Part shown: one piece after another, positions 1 to 6,534 of the stretch | How positions within the stretch are numbered: position 1 is the first letter of the stretch | Layout of the letters: every line of letters starts with the position of its first letter | Origin: Eubacteriales bacterium | Lineage (GTDB): Bacteria > Bacillota > Clostridia > Peptostreptococcales > Anaerovoracaceae | Direction: 5' to 3' | DNA: 11,493 nt | Assembly (NCBI GenBank): GCA_028692535.1 | Contig: JAQUXD010000047.1 | Span: 1-11,493, forward strand | Translations under genes and position numbers: made by a program | The notes under the pieces: generated by a model | The model's database searches: none | What the model was told of the DNA's origin: nothing | The model's input: only the letters and a program-made list of their open reading frames with translations

Positions 1-1
1 C

Positions 2-1327
2 TACGTTGATTCCGTAGACGAGTGGCCTCAAGGGAAATGGCTGTTCGGACGTGGGTGGAATCATGAATTTTTCGAAGACGAGAAAAGGTTTCTCACCCGG
101 GATGACCTGGATAAGATCTCGACGGACATTCCCATTATTTTTATCCGTGTCTGCGGCCATATCGCCGCTGCCAATTCCCTGGCCACGGAAATGATGCTGG
201 CGCATCCGAAGGCCAAAGGGATGATGGATAAGATCGAAGCAGAAAAAGGCCTTTTTAAAGAAGCTGCATTGAAAATCAGCTATGAGATCATGGCGCCGCC
301 CAGCCTGGAAGAGATCGAGGATATGATTCTGTATGGTGTGGAGCGGATGAACCAGGCCGGAATCACGACAGTGCAGACCGATGATTTTTTGTCGCTGCCG
401 GGCAAGGACTGGCGAACGATATCGGCAGCTTATCGAAATCTGGAGGCTCGGGGAAAGCTGAATATGCGTATCAATAATCAGGCCAGCTTCGCCACGCCCG
501 AGGATCTGAAAGTCTTTCTTGACAGCGGGCTCTATAAGGAATGTACCGGAGATCGGTTCAAAATCTCGGCGATCAAAATATTCCAGGACGGCTCTCTGGG
601 GGCTCGGACTGCCTTGCTGCGGGAGGATTATGAAGGATATCCCGGAGAACGGGGCATCATGATGCACGATCAGGATGAACTGAACCAAATGGTGAGTTTG
701 GCCCATGATGCGGGACTTCCGTCCGTGACCCATTGCATCGGAGACAGAGCCTCGGATATGGTGATCAATGCTGTGGAGTACGCACTGAAACGGAATCCCA
801 GAAAAGATCATCGCCACGGGATTATCCATCTGCAGATCACAGATATGGATATTTTGGAGCGGATGAAGAAGTTGGACATGATCGCAATGGTCCAGCCGGT
901 TTTCTGCGGATTTGATATGGATATCGTAGCGCCAAGAGTGGGAAAGAAGCGGGAGAGCACCTCCTATCTTTGGAAAACCTTGATCAAGATGGGCATCCAT
1001 TCTTCCGGCGGTTCAGATGCGCCGGTGGAACGGTTTGATGTGCTGGAAAACATTCAGATCGGCGTCACAAGAGAGAAGCTGACCGGCGGTCCCGAAAACG
1101 GTTGGATGCCGGAAGAACGACTGTCTCTGGACGAAGCGCTCCGCATGTTTGGCTATGAGGCGGCGTATGCATCCTTTGACGAGGACCGAAAGGGAACACT
1201 GGAGGTCGGAAAGGTAGCGGACATGGTTGTGCTGGCTGAAGACATCTATGAGGCGGATCCCCACAGCATCAAGGATATTCAAGTCAAAATGACCCTCTGC
1301 GGGGGGAAAGTGGTCTACGAAGCATAG
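2..1327 (+). CDS. YtcJ-like metal-dependent amidohydrolase, 5'-truncated by window edge
   Basis: The reading frame is open from base 2 to the TAG at 1325-1327, giving 441 visible residues. Family members usually have about 530-560, so roughly 100 N-terminal residues, including the first metal-binding HxH, lie outside the window. The visible part is typical of the amidohydrolase_3 (YtcJ) family, TIM-barrel hydrolases of C-N bonds in mostly unknown substrates. In visible numbering it has GRGWNHE near residue 16, a candidate carboxylated lysine K192 in KIFQDGSLGARTA, H244 in THCIGDRA, H276 in RHGIIHLQ and D339 in GGSDAPVE, which together supply the metal ligands expected downstream of HxH. The C-terminal GKVADMVVL is the usual small beta-sandwich signature. 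An internal ATG at 191 is not the start, because family sequence continues upstream of it. No signal peptide can be judged. It converges with the DUF1015 gene across a shared terminator. Family is secure; substrate is unknown. Confidence 0.92.
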   Translation, partial: YVDSVDEWPQGKWLFGRGWNHEFFEDEKRFLTRDDLDKISTDIPIIFIRVCGHIAAANSLATEMMLAHPKAKGMMDKIEAEKGLFKEAALKISYEIMAPPSLEEIEDMILYGVERMNQAGITTVQTDDFLSLPGKDWRTISAAYRNLEARGKLNMRINNQASFATPEDLKVFLDSGLYKECTGDRFKISAIKIFQDGSLGARTALLREDYEGYPGERGIMMHDQDELNQMVSLAHDAGLPSVTHCIGDRASDMVINAVEYALKRNPRKDHRHGIIHLQITDMDILERMKKLDMIAMVQPVFCGFDMDIVAPRVGKKRESTSYLWKTLIKMGIHSSGGSDAPVERFDVLENIQIGVTREKLTGGPENGWMPEERLSLDEALRMFGYEAAYASFDEDRKGTLEVGKVADMVVLAEDIYEADPHSIKDIQVKMTLCGGKVVYEA

Positions 1328-1353
1328 GCGTGCTTTTAAATCTTTTCAATGAT

Positions 1354-1393
1354 AAAACCGCCTTCGCCGCTTGCAAGCGGCGAAGGCGGTTTT
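1354..1393. terminator. bidirectional intrinsic terminator (perfect 40-bp palindrome)
   Basis: Arms 1354-1373 and 1374-1393 are exact reverse complements, 20 bp each, with a GC-rich core (CCGCCTTCGCCGC) and A4/T4 ends. Allowing a minimal loop over TTGCAA, the hairpin still has about 17-18 paired bases. On the + strand the stem ends in TTTT followed by GACATTTTT; on the - strand it also ends in TTTT. It lies 26 bp after the amidohydrolase stop and 17 bp after the DUF1015 stop, between two convergent genes, so one structure can end both transcripts. Confidence 0.9.
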
Positions 1394-1410
1394 GACATTT
1401 TTGATAGGGC

Positions 1411-2643
1411 TTATTCGTCCAGCGCGTGGATAAAAAGGCCGCTGGCCAGCTTGGGTTCGAACCAGGTGGATTTGGGCGGCATCATTTGTCCTGCGTCCGC
1501 TGCGGCGAGCAGCTCGTCCATGCTCAGGGGACACAGGGCAAAGGCGACGGCGGCGGAGCCGCCGTCCACGCGGCGCTCCAGCTCTCCAAGGCCGCGTATG
1601 CCGCCCACAAAGTCAATGCGCGCATCGGTCCTTGGGTCCCGGATTCCCAGGATAGGATCCAGGATATGCCTTTGAAGGATCGATACATCCAGATCGGCGA
1701 TCGGATCCCCTGATGCAAAGCTTTTCTGTGCCTGAACGCTGTACCATTTGCCCCGAAGGTACATCGCATAAGTTTCCTTCTTTCTGGGCTTAAAGACCGT
1801 TCCCTTGATTTTGCTGATACGGAAGCCTGCCTGCTCGATTGCCGACAGCAGCTCTTCTTCTGTCCGCCCGTTCAAATCCTTTACGAGGCGATTATAGTCC
1901 ATGATCTCCAGATCAAACGTCGGAAAGCATACGGCCAAAAAACCGTCATCGCCCTTGGCCGACGACGGCCTCTTCCGGGCGACGGTCACCGCAGAGGCCG
2001 CTCTGTGATGTCCGTCGGCGATGTACAGCAACGGGACATCCTCGAACCCGATGGACAGCACCTCGATGGCGCCCGGATCGTTCACCAGCCACAGTTGATG
2101 GGTTACGCCGTCATAGGCCTGGAAATCGTAAACGGGAACGTGGTCATCGGTCCATTTTTTGACAGTCACGTCGATTACCTGGCTGCTTCGATAGGTCAGG
2201 AAAACCGGCTCGGTGTGCGCCTTGCACACATCGAAATGGCGCGTCCGATCCCGCTGCTTTTCTTCCCGGGTCACTTCGTGCCGACGGACCAGGTTGTTTT
2301 CGTAGTCGCCGATGCCGGCGCAGCCCACTACGCCGGTTTGTACATGCTTGCCTGAAATCTGCCGGTAAATCATGTAGCATGCATTCGGTTCCCGGATCAG
2401 GATCCCCTCGGCCAGCCACTTTCGTAAATTGTCCCGGGCCCGTTCGTAGACGGCTTCCGCGTAGGGGTCTGCTTCGTTGGGCAGTTCGATTTCCGAACGG
2501 GAGACGCGAAGAAAGCTGTAAGGGTTATCGCCTGCCAGTCGAGTGGCTTCCTGCCGATCTACCACATCATAGGGAGGAGCGCACAGGGCTGCAGCATATT
2601 CCGCTTTGGGGCGGATCACAGTAAAAGGAGTAAATTTTGCCAT
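1411..2643 (-). CDS. DUF1015 family protein
   Basis: This is a 410-residue protein of the DUF1015 family, which to my knowledge has no firmly assigned biochemical function. Family-type motifs, in order, are APPYDV (22-27), HEVTREEKQRDR (122-133), IADGHHRA (208-215) and the C-terminal MPPKSTWFEPK (388-398). The protein is full length for the family, with no signal peptide or membrane segment, so it is probably cytosolic. The start at 2643 is chosen because MAKFTPF matches the expected family N-terminus and an AAAGGA site lies 6 nt upstream. An in-frame ATG at 2724 would add 27 residues of non-family sequence and would sit upstream of the likely promoter. The gene is monocistronic here: divergent from the epimerase, convergent with the amidohydrolase. 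From memory, clostridial homologues often sit near serC/serA, but no serine-biosynthesis gene is visible here. Family call is strong; function is open. Confidence 0.92.
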   Translation of the reverse strand: MAKFTPFTVIRPKAEYAAALCAPPYDVVDRQEATRLAGDNPYSFLRVSRSEIELPNEADPYAEAVYERARDNLRKWLAEGILIREPNACYMIYRQISGKHVQTGVVGCAGIGDYENNLVRRHEVTREEKQRDRTRHFDVCKAHTEPVFLTYRSSQVIDVTVKKWTDDHVPVYDFQAYDGVTHQLWLVNDPGAIEVLSIGFEDVPLLYIADGHHRAASAVTVARKRPSSAKGDDGFLAVCFPTFDLEIMDYNRLVKDLNGRTEEELLSAIEQAGFRISKIKGTVFKPRKKETYAMYLRGKWYSVQAQKSFASGDPIADLDVSILQRHILDPILGIRDPRTDARIDFVGGIRGLGELERRVDGGSAAVAFALCPLSMDELLAAADAGQMMPPKSTWFEPKLASGLFIHALDE

Positions 2644-2649
2644 GGGATG

Positions 2650-2655
2650 TCCTTT
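2650..2655 (-). promoter_or_regulatory. ribosome binding site of the DUF1015 gene
   Basis: AAAGGA on the - strand (TCCTTT on +), 6 nt before the ATG at 2643. It decides the start in favour of 2643 over the in-frame upstream ATG at 2724. Confidence 0.75.
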
Positions 2656-2673
2656 CCGATTAAAATTGTGTCT

Positions 2674-2702
2674 ATTATAGCGCAAATCGAGGCAAAGAGA
2701 AA
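2674..2702 (-). promoter_or_regulatory. likely sigma-A type promoter for the DUF1015 gene
   Basis: A perfect TATAAT -10 box lies at 2679-2674 on the - strand. A weak -35 candidate, TTTCTC, lies at 2702-2697 with a 17-bp spacer. Transcription would start near 2667, giving a leader of about 24 nt that contains the AAAGGA ribosome site. The -10 box is convincing; the -35 is poor, so an activator may be needed or basal expression may be low. Confidence 0.6.
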
Positions 2703-2712
2703 GCATCATCCC

Positions 2713-2734
2713 CCGGATTTGCACTGTACCGGAT
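2713..2734 (+). repeat. CCGGAT direct repeat upstream of the rightward -10
   Basis: Two copies of CCGGAT, at 2713-2718 and 2729-2734, have starts 16 bp apart. They sit just upstream of the rightward extended -10 (2746-2754), covering the -35 area. The spacing is not an exact helical repeat and the unit is short, so chance is quite possible. A regulator site for the sugar module is one reading. Confidence 0.25.
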
Positions 2735-2745
2735 CAGGGGTTGTG

Positions 2746-2754
2746 TGCTATACT
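2746..2754 (+). promoter_or_regulatory. extended -10 promoter candidate for the epimerase/kinase operon
   Basis: TG-C-TATACT forms an extended -10 element (TG at 2746-2747, hexamer at 2749-2754). No good -35 lies at 17-18 bp, which is tolerated by extended -10 promoters. Transcription would start near 2761, giving a leader of about 63 nt before the ATG at 2824. I see no riboswitch-like structure in that leader. This is the only clear promoter candidate I found upstream of the whole rightward gene series. Confidence 0.45.
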
Positions 2755-2810
2755 GAAAAAAACTTCCGCAACCCGTCGAAATCGGCGGCAGTACTTGATA
2801 TACGCAGAAA

Positions 2811-2816
2811 GAGAGG
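2811..2816 (+). promoter_or_regulatory. ribosome binding site of the epimerase gene
   Basis: GAGAGG lies 7 nt before the ATG at 2824. It supports this start over the in-frame ATG at 2647, which would add 59 residues of low-plausibility sequence running through both divergent promoters. Confidence 0.7.
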
Positions 2817-2823
2817 CACAGAT

Positions 2824-3642
2824 ATGTTGATCGGATTGTTCACTTCCGGATATCAGAGAAATCCAATCGAACACGCATTCGAAGATGCAAAACGTTTCGG
2901 TTATGACTACGTGGAACTGTGGGGCGGTCGCCCAAGCGCTTATGCGCCGGACCTGAAAAACGGCGAGATCAAAGAGATCCTGCGCCTGATCGATCGCTAT
3001 GAAATGCCGGTCAAGGGGTACTCTCCGGAAGCCAACAACTACCCCTATAATTATATGATCGGATCCGAAACCCAGCGGCAGGATGCTGTGGATTATCTCA
3101 AGCTTTGTTTTGACATGGCCAAAGCCATGGGTGCCGAATGGACCCTGGTGAGTACCGGTCATGCCGGATACTATGCAACTTATGACGAAATGTGGAGCCG
3201 GTTGGTTCGTACGATCCGAGAACTGTCGGATTATGCGGAAAGCATCGGCCACAAGGTGTTGATGGAAACCACGACGCCCTGGGAAACCAATGTGCTGAAA
3301 AACGCCAACGACATGGTTCAATTGTTTGACAGGGTTCCGTCGGATTATTTGGTCGGTATGCTGGATATCGTCGCACCTTTTGTTCAAGACGAGAGCATCT
3401 TTGCGTATTTTGATAAAATGGGTGCTAAATTGCAGCATTTGCACATCGTGGATTCCAACGGCGCGGACGAAACCCACGTGATGCCCGGGGAGGGCATCAT
3501 GCCGTTCAGGGAAGCGATGCAAGAGTTGAAATACATGGGATACGAAGGGACAGCGACCATCGAGCTGGTCACAGCCTACATCCGGGAACCGAGACTCTAT
3601 GCCAAGCGGGCGATCGATCATGTACGCGAAATGATGAAGTAG
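2824..3642 (+). CDS. frlC: FrlC-like sugar 3-epimerase (xylose-isomerase-like TIM barrel)
   Basis: The 272-residue protein resembles E. coli FrlC (fructoselysine 3-epimerase, as I recall that sequence) along its whole length: an N-terminal FTSGYQRxPIEHAF block, WGGRPxAxAPDLK near 33-45, AHAGY-type TGHAGY at 111-116, HLHIVDS at 205-211 and ELVTAYIREPRLYA at 247-260. FrlC interconverts fructoselysine and psicoselysine; relatives epimerise free ketoses such as tagatose and psicose. The metal ligands of this fold appear present as E148, D181, H207 and E247. The 33- and 26-residue spacings between the first three equal those I recall for D-tagatose 3-epimerase. The start matches the FrlC N-terminus. 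It is first gene of the rightward series, 9 bp ahead of an FGGY kinase. No FrlA transporter, FrlB deglycase or FrlD kinase is visible, so the substrate may not be fructoselysine. Fold and family are secure; substrate is inference. Confidence 0.87.
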   Translation: MLIGLFTSGYQRNPIEHAFEDAKRFGYDYVELWGGRPSAYAPDLKNGEIKEILRLIDRYEMPVKGYSPEANNYPYNYMIGSETQRQDAVDYLKLCFDMAKAMGAEWTLVSTGHAGYYATYDEMWSRLVRTIRELSDYAESIGHKVLMETTTPWETNVLKNANDMVQLFDRVPSDYLVGMLDIVAPFVQDESIFAYFDKMGAKLQHLHIVDSNGADETHVMPGEGIMPFREAMQELKYMGYEGTATIELVTAYIREPRLYAKRAIDHVREMMK

Positions 3643-3645
3643 GAG
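3641..3645 (+). promoter_or_regulatory. strong ribosome binding site of the FGGY kinase, overlapping the epimerase stop
   Basis: AGGAG begins inside the TAG stop of the epimerase (3640-3642) and ends 6 nt before the kinase ATG at 3652. This arrangement points to translational coupling of the two sugar genes. Confidence 0.8.
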
Positions 3646-3651
3646 TTATAG

Positions 3652-5163
3652 ATGGACTATTTTATGGGAATAGATACGGGGACCTTCGAAAGTAAAGGTG
3701 TACTCGTTGATCAGAATTTTAAGGTGATTGCCGTTTCGGCGCATCCGCACGGAATGGACAATCCGAAACCCAATCACTTCGAACACGATGCGGAAGCTGT
3801 TTGGTGGCATGATTTTTGTGTCATTAGCCGGGATCTTCTGGCTCAGAGCGGAATAGACCCCAAAGACATCAAAGCCCTCGGCGCCAGCGCGCTGGGCGCC
3901 GACTGCCTGCCTGTGGATGAGCAGTGCAGACCGCTGCGCAAGGCGATCCTTTACGGGATCGATGCCCGGGCTGTCGATGAAATGGAACAACTGACGGAAC
4001 TGTACGGGCAGGAACAGATCAAAGCCTGGTATGGACGGCCTCTGTGTTCCAGCGACGTGATGCCCAAGATCCTTTGGATCAAAAACAAGGAACCGGAGGT
4101 TTACGAAAAGACACACAAGTTTCTTACCGGATCCTCTTACCTGACCGCAAAGCTCACAGGGCGCTACACCGTCGATCGATTTTTGGGGCTGTCCAGCTTC
4201 AATCCCCTGTACCGGCCTGACGGTACTCCCGACGAGGAACTCTGTAAGCCGATCTGCAGGCCGGATCAGCTGGCCGAAGTGTTGTCGACCATCGATGTGG
4301 CAGGCCGGATCACGCCGGAAGCGGCGGACGAGACCGGTCTGGCGGAGGGAACTCCTGTCATCGTCGGGACCGACGATTCCGGCGCGGAAGCCATCAGCGC
4401 CGGTGTGTTGGAGCCGGGGGACATGATGCTTCAGATCGGTTCCTCCGTTTATATGTTTCTTTGCACAGACCGGCTGGTGAGCGATGATCGGGTCTGGAGA
4501 GAAGAATTCATCATACCGGGCACCTTTGATATATCCGCAGGAACGAATACCGCAGGAACGCTTACACGCTGGTATCGGGATCAGCTGTTTCCCGATGTGA
4601 CTCAGGTAGCGGACAAAACCGGCAAAAATGCTTATGAATTGATGATGCATGGCATCGCGGATATCCCGCCCGGAAGCGGCGGACTTGTCACACTGCCTTA
4701 TTTTGCAGGAGAGCGTACCCCCATCAACGATCCGATGGCCAAAGGTGTCATATTCGGACTGACGTTGGAGCATACCCGAGCGCATCTCTACCGCAGCGCT
4801 CTTGAATCTGTGGGCTTTGCCATTAACCAGCATTTCAGGATCTTCCGGGAGCATCGGGTGCCCGTGCGAAAGATCATGGCCACCGGCGGCGGGACGAAGA
4901 ATCCTCTGTGGCTGCAGATGATTGCAGATATTACGGGAGAAATCATTCGGACTCCGGAAAACACCATTGGCGCCAGCTTCGGCGATGCCATGATGGCGGC
5001 CATGGGCATTCATTACTTTTCCAGCTATGGAGACCTGGCTGCAGTGGTCGAAGAAGGCGCTTCCTACGCGCCCGACCCCGAAAAGCATCGGATCTATCAG
5101 AAATATCAATCTGTTTTCGACGAGCTGTATCCGAAGACAAAGGACTTGGCACATCGGTTATAA
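3652..5163 (+). CDS. FGGY-family carbohydrate kinase (xylulokinase-like)
   Basis: This 503-residue cytosolic kinase has the usual family length. FGGY kinases transfer the ATP gamma-phosphate to ketoses or polyols. The N-terminal half starts with the phosphate-loop-like GIDTGTFESKG (6-16). GTDDSGAEAISAG (239-251) carries the expected catalytic Asp, probably D242. The C-terminal half has FAGERTPINDP (351-361) and the adenosine-binding TGGGTKNPLW (411-420). The motifs are closest to xylulokinase-type members, but sugar specificity cannot be read from sequence. It is preceded by the epimerase with a coupled ribosome site and followed after 1 bp by maf. The likely pathway is epimerisation of a ketose followed by phosphorylation of the product. 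This differs from the E. coli frl operon, whose FrlD kinase is of the unrelated PfkB family. All key motifs are intact, and no transporter or regulator is next to it in the window. Confidence 0.92.
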   Translation: MDYFMGIDTGTFESKGVLVDQNFKVIAVSAHPHGMDNPKPNHFEHDAEAVWWHDFCVISRDLLAQSGIDPKDIKALGASALGADCLPVDEQCRPLRKAILYGIDARAVDEMEQLTELYGQEQIKAWYGRPLCSSDVMPKILWIKNKEPEVYEKTHKFLTGSSYLTAKLTGRYTVDRFLGLSSFNPLYRPDGTPDEELCKPICRPDQLAEVLSTIDVAGRITPEAADETGLAEGTPVIVGTDDSGAEAISAGVLEPGDMMLQIGSSVYMFLCTDRLVSDDRVWREEFIIPGTFDISAGTNTAGTLTRWYRDQLFPDVTQVADKTGKNAYELMMHGIADIPPGSGGLVTLPYFAGERTPINDPMAKGVIFGLTLEHTRAHLYRSALESVGFAINQHFRIFREHRVPVRKIMATGGGTKNPLWLQMIADITGEIIRTPENTIGASFGDAMMAAMGIHYFSSYGDLAAVVEEGASYAPDPEKHRIYQKYQSVFDELYPKTKDLAHRL

Positions 5164-5164
5164 A

Positions 5165-5800
5165 ATGGTAAAATATGGATTATCTATCATTCTGGCGTCG
5201 GGCTCTCCCCGACGCATCGGAATGTTGCATGACATTGGAATACAACCGGAGGTATTGATCCCGGAAGTGGACGAAACGGTTCACCTTACACTGACGCCTC
5301 AGCAGACGGTCATGTGTCTTGCGTTGAAAAAGGCGCTGGCGGCAGAGTTGCAACTCAAGCAACGAGCGCAAGCTGATCGCAATGTATTGTTGATTGCTGC
5401 GGATACATTGGTCTATGCGGGAAAAGTGATGGGAAAGCCAATGTCAGAGCGGGACGCCTTCGAGATGCTGCGCTTTCTTCGGGGACGCACCCATTCGGTG
5501 TACAGCGGTGTTTGTCTCATCGGAGCGGAGCTGGGGATTCGTAGAGTCTTTTTCTGTGTGACGCATGTGAAGTTCTCCAACTATAGCGACGAAGACATCC
5601 GGCGCTACATTGCTACGGGCGAACCTATGGACAAGGCGGGCGCTTATGCGATTCAAGGAGGCTTTGGACCTTATGTGGAATCGATTGTCGGACCCAGAGA
5701 CAACGTGATCGGATTTCCACTGGGTATGATCAAAGAGGAACTGAATGCCATTGGCATTGGTTTTAATGATAAGGGAACGGGTGCTTCGGAAACGGAGTGA
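5165..5800 (+). CDS. maf: Maf family nucleotide pyrophosphatase
   Basis: This 211-residue protein is slightly longer than the usual 190-200. Maf proteins hydrolyse non-canonical or excess nucleoside triphosphates (dTTP/UTP or modified bases) to monophosphates, and overproduction in B. subtilis blocks septation. Seen here are the signature ASGSPRR (11-17), EVDETV (34-39), AADT (78-81), GKP (90-92), GRTHSVYSG (107-115) and the C-terminal DKAGAYAIQG (156-165) with GPRDNVIGFPL (176-186). The set fits the YhdE-type dTTP/UTP subgroup. The C-terminal tail after about residue 195 is unremarkable. The start at 5165 gives the standard N-terminus and lies 1 bp after the kinase stop; no clear Shine-Dalgarno is present, so translation probably depends on coupling to the kinase. 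radC follows 2 bp later. This is the conventional first gene of the maf-radC-mre cluster. Confidence 0.95.
   Translation: MVKYGLSIILASGSPRRIGMLHDIGIQPEVLIPEVDETVHLTLTPQQTVMCLALKKALAAELQLKQRAQADRNVLLIAADTLVYAGKVMGKPMSERDAFEMLRFLRGRTHSVYSGVCLIGAELGIRRVFFCVTHVKFSNYSDEDIRRYIATGEPMDKAGAYAIQGGFGPYVESIVGPRDNVIGFPLGMIKEELNAIGIGFNDKGTGASETE
5794..5797 (+). promoter_or_regulatory. ribosome binding site of radC
   Basis: GGAG at the 3' end of maf lies 5 nt before the ATG at 5803. An in-frame GTG at 5797 would overlap this site, so the ATG is preferred and the protein loses only two residues. Confidence 0.65.
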
Positions 5801-5802
5801 CC

Positions 5803-6504
5803 ATGAATAAAACAAGCAGTATCGGACCTATGCTCAAGGAGCTTCCCCGAAGTGAAAGACCCCGGGAAAAAATCCTCTCTCAGGGTGTTTCCAGTCTTTC
5901 CAATGGAGAATTGATTGCGATTTTGATTGCCAGCGGGACCAGGGAAGAATCTGCGCTGGCTCTGGCGGGGCGGATCTTGTCCTTGGAAAACGGAAGTCTG
6001 GCCAGACTGACTGCCTGCCAGCCGGAAGAGTTCCAGAAGATCCGCGGCGTGGGTCTCGCAAAATCATGCGTGCTTGTGGCCGCGATGGAGCTTGGGCGTC
6101 GCATCGCAGTCAGCCCGGCGGAGAACCGCGCAAGACTGGATACGCCCGAAAAGGTGGCCGAGCTGTTTATGGAAGAAATGCGCTATCTAAAAAAAGAGGT
6201 TTTTCGGGTCGCGCATCTGAATGTAAAGAACGAACTGATCATGAAGGAAGACATCTCAGTCGGCGGTCTCCATTCAGCTGCGGCTCATCCGAGAGAAGTG
6301 TTTCAGACCGCCGTTAAAAAGGGTGTGAATGCCGTCATATTGGTGCACAACCACCCCAGCGGAGATCCGACGCCCAGCCACGCAGATCGGGCGACTACCG
6401 ACCAGTTGGTCAAAGCGGGTAAAATTCTCGGAATACAGGTGCTGGATCATATCGTGATCGGAGACGGCAGCTACATCAGTTTGAAACAGCAAAGAATGCT
6501 TTAA
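5803..6504 (+). CDS. radC: RadC / UPF0758 family JAMM-domain protein
   Basis: This 233-residue protein is full length for the family. It begins with the conserved LPRSERPREKIL (14-25) and SLSNGELIAILIASGT (31-46). A helix-hairpin-helix region follows, with FQKIRGVGLAKS around 77-88. The C-terminal JAMM metalloprotease-like domain carries HPREVF (162-167) and HNHPSGDPTPSHAD (182-195), in which H182, H184 and D195 are the expected zinc ligands. The name comes from an old E. coli DNA-repair assignment that was later withdrawn; the real role is unsettled, with links to DNA handling and competence proposed. It lies 2 bp after maf and 30 bp before mreB, the classical order in Bacillota. Nothing looks damaged. 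The family call is very secure; the physiological role is not known. Confidence 0.97.
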   Translation: MNKTSSIGPMLKELPRSERPREKILSQGVSSLSNGELIAILIASGTREESALALAGRILSLENGSLARLTACQPEEFQKIRGVGLAKSCVLVAAMELGRRIAVSPAENRARLDTPEKVAELFMEEMRYLKKEVFRVAHLNVKNELIMKEDISVGGLHSAAAHPREVFQTAVKKGVNAVILVHNHPSGDPTPSHADRATTDQLVKAGKILGIQVLDHIVIGDGSYISLKQQRML

Positions 6505-6534
6505 TGCGCGCTTTATGCAGAAAGGGATCCGTGA

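Noticed and set aside
2644..2724. 27-residue N-terminal extension of the DUF1015 protein from an ATG at 2724
   Set aside because: That start lies upstream of the TATAAT box that probably drives the gene, and the ATG at 2643 has AAAGGA 6 nt before it and a family-type N-terminus.
2719..2724. TTGCAC as a -35 box for the rightward promoter
   Set aside because: The spacer to the TATACT hexamer would be 24 bp, far from the 16-19 bp needed.
2711..2740. CCCC...GGGG hairpin in the divergent region as a possible riboswitch or operator
   Set aside because: Only four outer base pairs form, without a supporting inner stem, and it lies upstream of the rightward -10, so it would not be in that leader RNA.
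2647..2823. 59-residue N-terminal extension of the epimerase from an ATG at 2647
   Set aside because: It has no family similarity, runs across both predicted promoters, and the inner ATG at 2824 has a ribosome site and matches the FrlC N-terminus.
2734..3621. A 295-codon open frame on the - strand opposite the epimerase
   Set aside because: The sense strand encodes a full FrlC homologue; the antisense translation is low-complexity in H, F and I and has no recognisable domain.
3646..5154. A 502-codon open frame on the - strand opposite the FGGY kinase
   Set aside because: The + strand protein matches the FGGY family from end to end. The antisense frame shows no recognisable motif and is a by-product of codon bias in the real gene.
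5027..5164. 46-residue N-terminal extension of Maf overlapping the kinase gene
   Set aside because: The extension is kinase sequence read out of frame; the canonical Maf N-terminus begins at 5165.
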